Virus record (IMG/VR): IMGVR_UViG_3300004773_000008
Location: 1 to 41,934 of that record
Direction: 5' to 3' (one strand)
Source of the DNA: a virus
Length of the DNA stretch: 41,934 nt
The stretch's first letter is position 1. Every line of letters starts with the position of its first letter. Shown one piece after another: positions 16,555-24,108 of the stretch. The notes under the pieces are model-generated. The model was not told where the DNA came from, searched no databases, and worked only from the letters and a program-made list of their open reading frames with translations. Position numbers and translations under genes: made by a program.

Positions 16555-16869
16555 ATGCCATCTGGAAAACCACTTTATAATGTAGATGGATCTGAAAATC
16601 CAGAGGTTGCAAATATATTAAAAAAAGTAATGTCTTTTTCTGACGATATGGGAAAATGGGCAAGATCTGATTTCAAGACTACTACCGCAGAACAGCTCGA
16701 AGAAAGGATAGCTATTTGCAAGTTATGCGAATTTTGGAATGCATCTGGGTTTGCTGGAACTGGCAAGTGCAATAAGTGCGGCTGCTCCACGCAAGCAAAA
16801 CTCCGAATGTCTACATCTAAATGCCCTATTGACAAGTGGGGGCCAGTTGATGTAAGACAAGTGGATTGA
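16555..16869 (+). CDS. Zinc-ribbon-like small protein (104 aa)
   Basis: Cys residues at 55, 58, 72, 75, 77 and 90 form CKLC, CNKCGC and SKCPIDKW, a compact zinc-binding pattern. The N-terminal half is helical. A similar module lies in 29747-30409. It is packed 1 base before the second glycosyltransferase, so the two are probably co-translated. Its role, perhaps guiding a partner enzyme, is unknown. Confidence 0.65.
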   Translation: MPSGKPLYNVDGSENPEVANILKKVMSFSDDMGKWARSDFKTTTAEQLEERIAICKLCEFWNASGFAGTGKCNKCGCSTQAKLRMSTSKCPIDKWGPVDVRQVD

Positions 16870-16870
16870 A

Positions 16871-17899
16871 ATGATTGTTGCCATCTCTTACCACGATGGG
16901 GATCTTCCCCTTATGCGCCGCTGGGCTGACCATGTTTGCAAACTTGGTCTTTATAAAAACCACAAGCTGGTCTTGATTCCAATTAGGAAATCCAGCACCA
17001 ACCTAGTGCTTGGGCCACTAATGAATTGCTTTGGTGAGGTTATTATTGAGCCTTGCGATCATGCCTATGGTGGATGGCCTCAGTCCTGCAATATGGCATT
17101 TGAATCTATGGCTTGGTTAGCTTCTACGAAACTCAAGCAACCATTCCTATGGATGGAGCCAGATGCCGTTCCGCTTAAAGCGTCTTGGGTTGATGATATT
17201 GAGGTTGCTTACAATGAAGCTAGAAAGCCGTTTATGGGGTCTTTAGTCGAGATCGCTGGTATCATGCCAAATGGCGTAAATCACATGAGTGGTGTCGCTG
17301 TATATCATTGGGATCTGCATCGCCTCGCCCCATCTATTTTTAATAACGAGAAGACAGCTTGGGATATTGCTAGTGCCTCTAATGTCATCCACCAGATGCA
17401 TGAGACTAAGCTTATCCAACATGATTGGATTCCAGAAAAGAAATGGCGCAGGGATGTGGTGACTAAAGATTGCGTAGATCCGCTTGCTGTAATATACCAT
17501 CCAGATAAATTGGGCGTGTTAATGTTTGATGGCGTAATTCCGAATGGTACGCAGGGAGATCCTGCGGCTGGTGCTGTGCTGGTTACACAGATTCCACATG
17601 AAACAAAGGATGAGCCAAATATTTACAAAGAGACGGCCCAGATGATCATCAAGCAGTATGATGCTCCGTATACCATCAGTGCTGTAATCAATTATGCAAA
17701 AACCAACCCCAAAGCCAAAAAAGACCTCCTCCAAACCCTCGTCAAAGAAGGCATCCTCACCAAAGCCTCATGTGCCAAGCTCTTTGGAAAGAAAGTTCGA
17801 TCTTCTGTGGGCAAGCGTGGACGGCCCAAAACTGGAGATCGAATTAAAGTTCCATCCAGTTCGCCGTTGGAGAGCGGATTATGCTCATCACGAGTCTAA
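16871..17899 (+). CDS. Glycosyltransferase-like protein with dual-coding 3' end
   Basis: A 342-residue protein. FLWMEPDAVPLKASW (92-106) holds an Asp-containing GT-A-type motif (E96, D98), with conserved-looking GGWPQSCN (67-74) and NHMSGVAVYHWD (137-148). It probably transfers a sugar to an unknown acceptor. The basic C-terminal ~68 residues (after ~275) lie in DNA that also encodes, in another frame, the start of the nuclease at 17694, a 206-base overlap. The last ~20 residues (KVPSSSPLESGLCSSRV) look unconstrained, as expected if the other frame leads there. Confidence 0.7.
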   Translation: MIVAISYHDGDLPLMRRWADHVCKLGLYKNHKLVLIPIRKSSTNLVLGPLMNCFGEVIIEPCDHAYGGWPQSCNMAFESMAWLASTKLKQPFLWMEPDAVPLKASWVDDIEVAYNEARKPFMGSLVEIAGIMPNGVNHMSGVAVYHWDLHRLAPSIFNNEKTAWDIASASNVIHQMHETKLIQHDWIPEKKWRRDVVTKDCVDPLAVIYHPDKLGVLMFDGVIPNGTQGDPAAGAVLVTQIPHETKDEPNIYKETAQMIIKQYDAPYTISAVINYAKTNPKAKKDLLQTLVKEGILTKASCAKLFGKKVRSSVGKRGRPKTGDRIKVPSSSPLESGLCSSRV

Positions 17900-18080
17900 G
17901 ACTCTAATTGAAATTGAGGGTGGAGCTTGGGGTGGTAGGCATTCCAGAGGTGGTGGATTCTTAGCTGATGCTGAAAAGTATTGGGAGGCAACCAAACTTG
18001 GCTGGAAGGTTGTGCGTTGGACTTCTCCGTTGATTACACAGGAGAATTGCTTGGTTCTAAAAGAGATGTTGACGAAATAG
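17694..18080 (+). CDS. DUF559/VSR-like endonuclease domain protein
   Basis: A 128-residue protein. A Lys/Pro/Ser-rich N-terminus leads to LERKFDLLWASVDGPKLEIE and then to the PD-(D/E)xK-type core FHPVRRWRADYAHHESKTLIEIEGG (in two parts), followed by HSRGGGF, DAEKYWEAT and GWKVVRWT. This is the order of small phage nucleases related to very-short-patch-repair and DUF559 enzymes, which cut DNA with a metal. Candidate active residues are the Asp of RADYA and the Glu of EIEGG. Its first 206 bases overlap the glycosyltransferase gene in another frame. Confidence 0.75.
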   Translation: MQKPTPKPKKTSSKPSSKKASSPKPHVPSSLERKFDLLWASVDGPKLEIELKFHPVRRWRADYAHHESKTLIEIEGGAWGGRHSRGGGFLADAEKYWEATKLGWKVVRWTSPLITQENCLVLKEMLTK

Positions 18081-18103
18081 GTCATTGATGCAATCATGCA
18101 TCC

Positions 18104-18745
18104 ATGAAAAGATACAAGCGAGGTGATGTAAGGGAGGACGGGATGGTGTTCCGAAACTACACTGGGCGTGGAACTGAATGGTGGGTGACTCCAGGGAAGC
18201 TTGCTAAGATGCGAAATCAAAACAGTAAAGACATGGTAAAATGGAGGGGAGACAACAAAGAAATTGTTTCAGAAAGAAATAAAAAATGGCGTGATACAAA
18301 CCCGGGCAAGGCTAGGGATAACTTACGCAAATGGAGAAAAGAAAACAGAGAAAGGGATTTAGAGTCTACTAGAAACTGGAGAAAGAAAAATCCAGATAAG
18401 GTCAAGTTGATGTATGAGAATAAAAAGAAAGACATTAACAAATTTAGATTAGATGGAAGGGTTCGCAGGGCAAAGCGTAGGTCTCTTCTTCTTGATAGGC
18501 TTCATCCAGAACATGACGCAAAAATTGAGAAAGCATTAATTCTACAATCTCAGTCTTTATTTCAGTGTCTTGGTGTAAAGTTTGAAGTTGATCATATTAC
18601 TCCAATCACAAAAGGCGGCTGGCATCATCACTCAAACCTCCATGTTATCCCAATGACTCTGAATAGAAGGAAACACAATAAGGATAATTCAGTATTACCA
18701 AATTGTTGGAATTTAGAAGAAAGATGTAGATTGTTGTTGACATAA
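18104..18745 (+). CDS. HNH homing-type endonuclease
   Basis: A 213-residue protein. The C-terminus holds FEVDHITPITKGGWHHHSNLHV and MTLNRRKHNK, an HNH nuclease core (D163 H164, N178/H180, N187). The N-terminal ~110 residues are highly basic, with repeats of the KWRxxN type (KWRGDNKE, KWRDTNPGK, KWRKENRE, NWRKKNPDK) that probably bind DNA. Free-standing HNH genes cut alleles that lack them and spread by repair. It stands directly before the capsid gene with a direct-repeat region between, so it may target the capsid locus. Confidence 0.85.
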   Translation: MKRYKRGDVREDGMVFRNYTGRGTEWWVTPGKLAKMRNQNSKDMVKWRGDNKEIVSERNKKWRDTNPGKARDNLRKWRKENRERDLESTRNWRKKNPDKVKLMYENKKKDINKFRLDGRVRRAKRRSLLLDRLHPEHDAKIEKALILQSQSLFQCLGVKFEVDHITPITKGGWHHHSNLHVIPMTLNRRKHNKDNSVLPNCWNLEERCRLLLT

Positions 18746-18772
18746 TTATAGCAATTAGTTATTTGACGATAA

Positions 18773-18837
18773 GCGTGATAGTCCAAAAGAGTCGCTAACT
18801 TTTAATTTAGGCGTGATAGTTAGGAAGGTCGCTGACT
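18773..18837 (+). repeat. Direct repeat pair upstream of the capsid gene
   Basis: 18773-18800 and 18811-18837 share GCGTGATAGT at the start and GTCGCTRACT at the end, with a 38-bp period. CTAACT (18795-18800) and AGTTAG (18818-18823) can also pair as a hairpin. They lie in the 163-bp gap between the HNH gene and the capsid gene. They could be operators, a leader RNA, or scars of HNH-driven repair. Confidence 0.75.
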
Positions 18838-18908
18838 CCAAATAAGACAACATCTTACTAGATCCGTCTGGCTTGATAAACTAACAACAACTTAAATTAT
18901 ATTATATT

Positions 18909-20078
18909 ATGGCTATTACATGTTCCACAGTGAACGATTTGTTTCAAAGAGAAACGAACAGGTTCAGCGTTGACGTTCACGAGCGTTACTCCGTTGACGG
19001 CCCTTGGGGTCGCCTTGTCCGTGTCGGCAAATTCCCTCAGGGAATGGGTACGACCCTTAATGAAGTCACAGTTGAGCGTGTTCTCTCTGGTGATTTTGAA
19101 AACGCTTGGACTAATGTTGGTGTGTCGAATGGCACTTCCAGCAATGGTTGCGTTCCTTCCCCTTCGGATCTTGACTTCGGTCAGACTGTCCGTAGCTGGA
19201 ACCTCCAGAGCCGCAGCTACCAGACCCCTTGCATCTGCTTGGACGATCTCAAAACCTCTTTCGAGATTGAGTCCCAGATTGCAAAGACCGTTACTCAGCT
19301 CACTCAGCTGACCAAGACTGTCCTCGACAATCGTCGCCGTAGCGAGTATCTGCGCCTTGTTTCTAAGGTACAGGCTGGTTACAACACTGAGTACACGACC
19401 CTCAACACAGTTCCAGTTCCAACCTTCCAGTTGGCTCAGGATCAACTTGATGAGCTTCGTGTTCGCCTGATCCGTGATGGTGCAGGTCACAACGCACTTG
19501 GTAAAGAGAATGGTGTTCCTGTCCTTGGACTGATCACCAGCCCTGAGACCAGCCGTGCGCTTATCCGCAACAACTCGGAGCTTCGTCAGGACATCCGTTA
19601 TGCAACTCCTAGTGAGCTTATTGCTCCTCTTGGTGTCGAGCGTTCATTCGGTGGATTCTACCACATGATTGATCTTGAGGTTCCTCGCTTCACCTATTCT
19701 GGTGGTGCGTACACCCAGATCTACCCATTCGTGCAGTCCAGCACGACCACTGGGTACAAGTGGGATGCAAATCCAGCGTATAACAACGCTCCTTACGAGG
19801 CCGCATACATCTTCCACCCAGATGTGTATGAGGAGGCAGTTCAACAGGTCGGGCCAAACATCGCTGGCGCAAGCTTCGATGATTATCCTTACTACTACTC
19901 TGGTCAGTTTTTCTGGCTGAACATCCGTGATGCGGTCGCCAATCCTCTTGGCAAGATCGGACGCTGGATGGGAGTGTTCACGAGTGGCAGTCGCCCGATT
20001 GCTCCTTACCTTGGACGAGTGATCATCCACAAGCGTTGCGCTAACGACTTCGGTAGCGTTGCTTGCGTGAACTCCTAA
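18909..20078 (+). CDS. Major capsid protein (HK97-like, inferred)
   Basis: A 389-residue protein from ATG 18909 after an AT-rich leader. It has a long helix around ~115-155 (spine-like) and a C-terminal segment, YIFHPDVYEEAVQQVGPNIA then NPLGKIGRWMGVFTSGSRPI, of a kind seen in phage major capsid proteins. The gene has its own strong terminator. Codon choice (CGT, CTC/CTT, AAC, GGT) is more biased than in its neighbours, as expected for the most abundant virion protein. It lies far from portal and scaffold, which is unusual. Confidence 0.8.
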   Translation: MAITCSTVNDLFQRETNRFSVDVHERYSVDGPWGRLVRVGKFPQGMGTTLNEVTVERVLSGDFENAWTNVGVSNGTSSNGCVPSPSDLDFGQTVRSWNLQSRSYQTPCICLDDLKTSFEIESQIAKTVTQLTQLTKTVLDNRRRSEYLRLVSKVQAGYNTEYTTLNTVPVPTFQLAQDQLDELRVRLIRDGAGHNALGKENGVPVLGLITSPETSRALIRNNSELRQDIRYATPSELIAPLGVERSFGGFYHMIDLEVPRFTYSGGAYTQIYPFVQSSTTTGYKWDANPAYNNAPYEAAYIFHPDVYEEAVQQVGPNIAGASFDDYPYYYSGQFFWLNIRDAVANPLGKIGRWMGVFTSGSRPIAPYLGRVIIHKRCANDFGSVACVNS

Positions 20079-20098
20079 TCAGAGTTAGCTAATCAAAG

Positions 20099-20137
20099 AA
20101 AGCCCCCTTGGAGAAATCCTTGGGGGCTTTTCTTTTT
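20099..20137 (+). terminator. Intrinsic terminator after the capsid gene
   Basis: AAAGCCCCC (20099-20107) pairs with GGGGGCTTT (20122-20130); a 2-base internal loop and an inner GGA/TCC helix close on a GAAA tetraloop. The tail TCTTTTT follows. It isolates the capsid transcript from the decoration and fibre genes. Confidence 0.92.
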
Positions 20138-20141
20138 ACCA

Positions 20142-20170
20142 TTGACCAACAAGGTAATACAAAGTAACAA
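20142..20170 (+). promoter_or_regulatory. Possible promoter for the decoration/fibre operon
   Basis: TTGACC (20142-20147) and TAACAA (20165-20170) are 17 bp apart, directly after the capsid terminator and before ATG 20179. The -35 is good and the -10 poor. A promoter is expected here because the terminator blocks read-through. Confidence 0.3.
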
Positions 20171-20178
20171 TTCACATT

Positions 20179-20457
20179 ATGACCGCATCATTTACTATCC
20201 CCAATGGTTTCACTGCTCCAGACGGAGTTAAAGAAGGAGCTGAATTCTCAGAAATCGCTAAGTTCAAGATTGCAGATGGAAAGATTCATATCATTGCCAT
20301 TGGTCAGGATGAAACTCCAATTGAATCCAAGTCAGACAAGCCAAAGCCCAAGAAGGCTAAAGACGCAATGAAAGAGGAAATTGCGGCTATGGAAGGAAAG
20401 ATGACAGATACCGAGTCTCCAGAAGAGGAGATGGCGGCAGAAGAGGAGATTGATTAA
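20179..20457 (+). CDS. Small acidic protein (92 aa), virion-region
   Basis: Not recognised. The first ~50 residues look folded (FKIADGKIHIIAIGQDETPI). The remainder is a disordered Lys- then Glu-rich tail ending EEEMAAEEEID. It is the first gene after the capsid terminator and is followed 3 bases later by a decoration-like gene. A capsid accessory role is a guess from position. Confidence 0.55.
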   Translation: MTASFTIPNGFTAPDGVKEGAEFSEIAKFKIADGKIHIIAIGQDETPIESKSDKPKPKKAKDAMKEEIAAMEGKMTDTESPEEEMAAEEEID

Positions 20458-20460
20458 TTT

Positions 20461-20898
20461 ATGAGCAGGGACTTTCGCCCTGTTTATTCGTCCATATCTG
20501 ATGGGTCGGATGTTACGCTTTGCCGTATTTTAGAAACAACTTCTCAGCTTTCCGTTGGTGTTAATGGTGGGCTACTACCTCATAAGAAGATTAGTGCGGC
20601 TAGTATTAACGCCACAGTAGTCAAGGCTGGATCTGGTAAAGTTTATAACTTTATTGCAACCAACACTCATAATCAGACTCATTATGTGAGGTTTTATGAT
20701 TTGGCAACCACTCCAAATCCATCAACTGATGTTGAGGATTACATACTCCCATTAGGTGCTAATGAAACGATTAGTCTTGCACTAGGTACTGCTCCATTTC
20801 ATTTCCATAATGGGATTGCTTATGCAATGACTTCTGGAGCTACTGGAAGTGGTTCTGTTGGGGCTGCAGACATTGTTTTAAATTTAACGTATGCTTAA
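20461..20898 (+). CDS. Beta-rich virion protein of the shared N-terminal module family
   Basis: A 145-residue protein with a short N-terminal module (MSRDFRPVYSSISDGSDVTL then CRILE), a diverged copy of that in 20941-21564 and 23777-24106. The rest (VYNFIATNTHNQTHYVRFYD to IVLNLTYA) looks like a compact beta-sandwich of decoration-protein type. A common virion docking site for the module is inferred. It starts at a TAA-TTT-ATG junction. Confidence 0.55.
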   Translation: MSRDFRPVYSSISDGSDVTLCRILETTSQLSVGVNGGLLPHKKISAASINATVVKAGSGKVYNFIATNTHNQTHYVRFYDLATTPNPSTDVEDYILPLGANETISLALGTAPFHFHNGIAYAMTSGATGSGSVGAADIVLNLTYA

Positions 20899-20940
20899 AT
20901 CATTGCGTTAATACGCAAGACATATTAATACTACAGAATC

Positions 20941-21564
20941 ATGAGCATCCCATTTCAACCAGTTAATTCCAACCCAAGGGATGGTGAGTTAATCACGCTG
21001 TGTAAGATTCTTGAAGCGGTTTCAACTGGTGGTGGAGACTCCGATGTTGCGGTAGGTGCTGACGGAGTAACTAGGGTTCCTCTAAATGTTAATTCTGCTG
21101 GTGAGCTAAAGGTTAATGTTGAGGCGAGCATTGATGCTGATCTTTCGCTGATTGAGAACAAACTAGATACGATTATTGGTATTGAGACACCGCAAGCGGC
21201 AGACGTTTCGGCTATTAAGACAAGTACAGCAAGTGTGGCAACAAAGATGTCTGATGGATCTCAGACAGCATCTATAATTATCCCAACTTCATTTAAGACA
21301 GGTCAGTCCAAAATTGCAGTAACAGGAACAGCTGTTCAGTTGGCAAGCAATGCGCTCACTCAGGGGGTTTTGATTAGTTCACTTTCAACTAATGTAGGCA
21401 GTATTACAATTGGAACATCGTCTGCTTTGACAAATGTTGTAAACGGAACAGGTAATGGTGCGATTCTAACCGCTGGAAGCACCAAGAGCATTGCCGCTAC
21501 CAACACGAATCTCGTGTGGATCAACGGAACGGCAGGCGACATCATTTCCTTTATCGGGAGTTAG
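20941..21564 (+). CDS. Virion protein with shared N-terminal module
   Basis: A 207-residue protein starting MSIPFQPVNSNPRDGELITL, then CKILEA; the first ~27 residues closely match 23777-24106. A short coiled segment (ADLSLIENKLDTIIG, about 65-79) leads to a Thr/Ser/Ala-rich beta domain. The DNA turns GC-rich from about 21480, inside its 3' end, which suggests a recombination joint with the following fibre. It lies 4 bases before that fibre gene. Probably a fibre adaptor or decoration protein. Confidence 0.55.
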   Translation: MSIPFQPVNSNPRDGELITLCKILEAVSTGGGDSDVAVGADGVTRVPLNVNSAGELKVNVEASIDADLSLIENKLDTIIGIETPQAADVSAIKTSTASVATKMSDGSQTASIIIPTSFKTGQSKIAVTGTAVQLASNALTQGVLISSLSTNVGSITIGTSSALTNVVNGTGNGAILTAGSTKSIAATNTNLVWINGTAGDIISFIGS

Positions 21565-21567
21565 ACT

Positions 21568-23109
21568 ATGCCACTCCTTCCTTTCTCAGACGCATCGCCT
21601 CCGACAACGAATGCTTCGCTCTTAACGAGCGGCACGCTCGAGGATGCACGACTTTCGTCAAATGTCGCCCTCGACAACCAGAACAACAGCTTCACCGCAG
21701 GGCAGAGCATCACCGCAACAGCGAACACCTCAGCCTTGACTGCGACGTATTCGGTCACAGGAGCGAACACGACTCCGTTGCTGGATCTGTCTGGAACGTG
21801 GAATACGACGGGAGTTGCTGGGGGTATCCTTCTCAACATCACAGACACGGCGAGTAATAGCGGATCTCTCCTGTGCGATTTGAGAGTAGGGGGAACAAGT
21901 AAGTTCACCGTAAATAAATTAGGGTATGCTTTTGTTGCAGCATCAACCAGTGCAACGGTAAACTGTCTACAGCTTGGATCTTCAAATACTGGGTTTAGCG
22001 ATGCAAGCTCTCAACTAACAGTAAACAACCAAGGATCTGCTTGTGCAGCCTTTGTTAGCGGATCTATTAAATGCACATCGTACGGGCTAACGTCCTCTAT
22101 CGGTTCTGGGGCTGATGTAATTCTTAATCGGGATGCGGCATCAACCCTCGCCCTGCGAAATGGCGGCACGGCAGCCTCGCCAGTGCCTCAAAACCTCCGT
22201 GTCTATAACTGGTACACCGATGCGAGCAACTTAGTCAGATCGGGACTGCGCTTTGCGTCCAATGTCGCGGAACTCTACGCGGAGGCAGTCGGAACAGGAG
22301 TCCAACCGCAGCTTGGCATCAATCTCGGCACAACCTCCGCGACTAGCGGAAGCGTTCCGCTGAACATTACGCAGACTTGGAATGCTGGTGCTGGCGTGAC
22401 TCAAACTGCGCTGAAGCTAAATGTTACCGACTCGGCAAGTGCCGCCACAAGCCTCCTGATGGATTTGCAGGTTAATGGAACCAGTCGTTTTAGTATTGGT
22501 TCGCAATCAAACGGAATATTGACCTACTCGTCCGCGTCAACCGACTGCACAGGGATTAGGTTGACTAATACCTCATCCAGCGGCAAAACGTATGCGTTTA
22601 TCTCAACGGGGCAACTCCACGCAGCGTCCAGTGGAGTGTTTGGTCTCTTTAACCTTTCAGACAGTAAATATGTTTATGTCTGTAGTCCAGATGCTTTTGG
22701 GATAAATGTCAGTTCTTTTTACGGGTTCATGGCGACGTCCTACGGACCAAACCCAAGCGGGTATGATGTTCGCATCTACCGCGATGCGGCCAATATATTA
22801 GCCCTGCGAAATGGAACGAATGCGAACACGCTTAGAGTATATGGCTCGTTTACGGACTCCTCAAACGGACGCCGACTCGACATCACCTCGACTACGGCTG
22901 GGATCTTCACGCTGACAGCTACGGGAAACGGAACGGGCGCAACGGGCAACCTTCTCAAGCTCACCCAGCCAATCCTGCTTCCTGCTTCCTCGGTCTCATT
23001 GGCTACGAATGGCGACCTCGCTTTTGAGGCGACTAGCAATACGACCCTTACCATCCGTTATCGTGGATCTGATGGGACAACACGATCTGCCGCCATAACC
23101 CTCGCCTAA
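21568..23109 (+). CDS. Probable tail fibre protein
   Basis: A 513-residue protein, Thr/Ser/Asn/Gly/Ala-rich. Two module types recur: TPLLDLSGTWN..LLCDLRVGGTSKF (~68-113) with LNITQTWN..LLMDLQVNGTSRF (~264-308), and ILNRDAASTLALRNG (~184) with RIYRDAANILALRNG (~401), each followed by NLRVY or TLRVY. Repeated beta modules of this kind make trimeric fibre shafts that bind host surface. The GC content is visibly higher than in the flanking genes, so the gene was probably acquired as a block. Confidence 0.7.
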   Translation: MPLLPFSDASPPTTNASLLTSGTLEDARLSSNVALDNQNNSFTAGQSITATANTSALTATYSVTGANTTPLLDLSGTWNTTGVAGGILLNITDTASNSGSLLCDLRVGGTSKFTVNKLGYAFVAASTSATVNCLQLGSSNTGFSDASSQLTVNNQGSACAAFVSGSIKCTSYGLTSSIGSGADVILNRDAASTLALRNGGTAASPVPQNLRVYNWYTDASNLVRSGLRFASNVAELYAEAVGTGVQPQLGINLGTTSATSGSVPLNITQTWNAGAGVTQTALKLNVTDSASAATSLLMDLQVNGTSRFSIGSQSNGILTYSSASTDCTGIRLTNTSSSGKTYAFISTGQLHAASSGVFGLFNLSDSKYVYVCSPDAFGINVSSFYGFMATSYGPNPSGYDVRIYRDAANILALRNGTNANTLRVYGSFTDSSNGRRLDITSTTAGIFTLTATGNGTGATGNLLKLTQPILLPASSVSLATNGDLAFEATSNTTLTIRYRGSDGTTRSAAITLA

Positions 23110-23112
23110 TTT

Positions 23113-23283
23113 ATGAACAACGAAATGACACCACAACAAGCCCTCCAACTCCTATCAGAAGCCCTTGAGCCAAAAGCCCAAGGGCAAATCTCCCGCGCTG
23201 GCTACATCGCCATCCAGAAGGCTTTAGAAACCATCGCCGTTTTGATTCCCAAGGAAGAAGCCGAACCTCAACCCGCCGAATAA
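23113..23283 (+). CDS. Small helical protein (56 aa)
   Basis: ATG 23113, at a TAA-TTT-ATG junction, opens MNNEMTPQQALQLLSEALEP and ends IPKEEAEPQPAE. It is amphipathic helical with an acidic, Pro-rich tail. It sits in the GC-rich block with the fibre and overlaps the next gene by TAATG. It may be a fibre chaperone or accessory; function unknown. Confidence 0.6.
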   Translation: MNNEMTPQQALQLLSEALEPKAQGQISRAGYIAIQKALETIAVLIPKEEAEPQPAE

Positions 23284-23534
23284 TGCAACTCACCATCGAC
23301 CCATCCAAACTAAGCGGCCTCAACGCCATCGTCGCCCGACTGAATGCAGTCGAGGGAGCCGAGCAGGTCACGGCAGAAGCGTATCTGTCCACACGGGTTG
23401 ACGAGATCCTAGCCTCCTATGATGCCGCAGAGGTAGCGAAAAAAAACGCTTCCTTCTTTGACCTTGCCGCAACTCTTCCCACTGAAGCTCAGGAGCAGAT
23501 CAAGGCACTCGTGCAGCAGTTAGCTTCTGAATAG
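23283..23534 (+). CDS. Small helical protein (83 aa), fibre-block partner
   Basis: Not recognised. It starts MQLTIDPSKLSGLNAIVARL in a TAATG overlap with the preceding gene, so it is translationally coupled. It is helical throughout, with Ala/Glu/Gln-rich repeats and no Cys. High-GC DNA ends with this gene, so it probably travelled with the fibre. Confidence 0.6.
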   Translation: MQLTIDPSKLSGLNAIVARLNAVEGAEQVTAEAYLSTRVDEILASYDAAEVAKKNASFFDLAATLPTEAQEQIKALVQQLASE

Positions 23535-23536
23535 TT

Positions 23537-23767
23537 ATGAAGCCTCTTAGTGACATATGGCTTCTTATTAGGTGTTACCCCATTGCCAAAGCTTGTGTTC
23601 TAAAGCAATCAGAAACTGACTATATTGGATCTGTTAGAATGCAGATTTCCTACAATGAAGTAAGGACAAATATCGTTAAGGCTGGAATTAGATCAAACAG
23701 CACAATCGTAGGGGCAGTTGTGTATATTGCAATATCACTTGCCTATCTACTCAATAAAAGATATTAA
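23537..23767 (+). CDS. Small protein with C-terminal membrane segment (76 aa)
   Basis: Not recognised. It starts MKPLSDIWLLIRCYPIAKAC and has a hydrophobic segment at about 55-72 (STIVGAVVYIAISLAYLL) followed by NKRY. Base composition is back to the AT-rich norm. Function unknown; a tail-anchored membrane protein is likely. Confidence 0.55.
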   Translation: MKPLSDIWLLIRCYPIAKACVLKQSETDYIGSVRMQISYNEVRTNIVKAGIRSNSTIVGAVVYIAISLAYLLNKRY

Positions 23768-23776
23768 TTTAATTAT

Positions 23777-24106
23777 ATGACAACATTTCAACCTGTAACA
23801 TCTAATCCAGCAGACGGAGAATTAATTACGCAATGTAAGATTCTAGAGGCCGTTGATGGTGTTTTGAATGTATCCGATCACAACTCTGGAGCTAACGGAG
23901 GAAAGATTGTCCTTGCTTCTACTTCCTCTGGATCTGGAGCTTGGTACGCACTTCAGTTTGTGACTAGCGGAACGCTTTCTGCTTACGTTGGCAACATTAC
24001 TGGAACCATAACTGGCGTTACTTTTCCTGCTGGTTTTGTCCTATACGGAAATACTACCAGCTTCACAACTGGTTCTGGAACTTCCGTAGTAGCTTACACA
24101 ACCTAG
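23777..24106 (+). CDS. Beta-rich virion protein with shared N-terminal module
   Basis: A 109-residue protein. MTTFQPVTSNPADGELITQ then CKILEA matches the start of 20941-21564 almost residue for residue. A compact Gly/Ser/Thr-rich beta domain follows (KIVLASTSSGSGAWYALQFV). It is directly followed by a receptor-binding-like gene, as the 20941 copy is followed by a fibre, so the module may mark adaptors paired with fibres. Confidence 0.6.
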   Translation: MTTFQPVTSNPADGELITQCKILEAVDGVLNVSDHNSGANGGKIVLASTSSGSGAWYALQFVTSGTLSAYVGNITGTITGVTFPAGFVLYGNTTSFTTGSGTSVVAYTT

Positions 24107-24108
24107 TC

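Noticed and set aside
18897-19490. 197-codon open frame antisense to the capsid gene
   Set aside because: It is a shadow of the biased codon use of the capsid gene; the sense strand is clearly coding.
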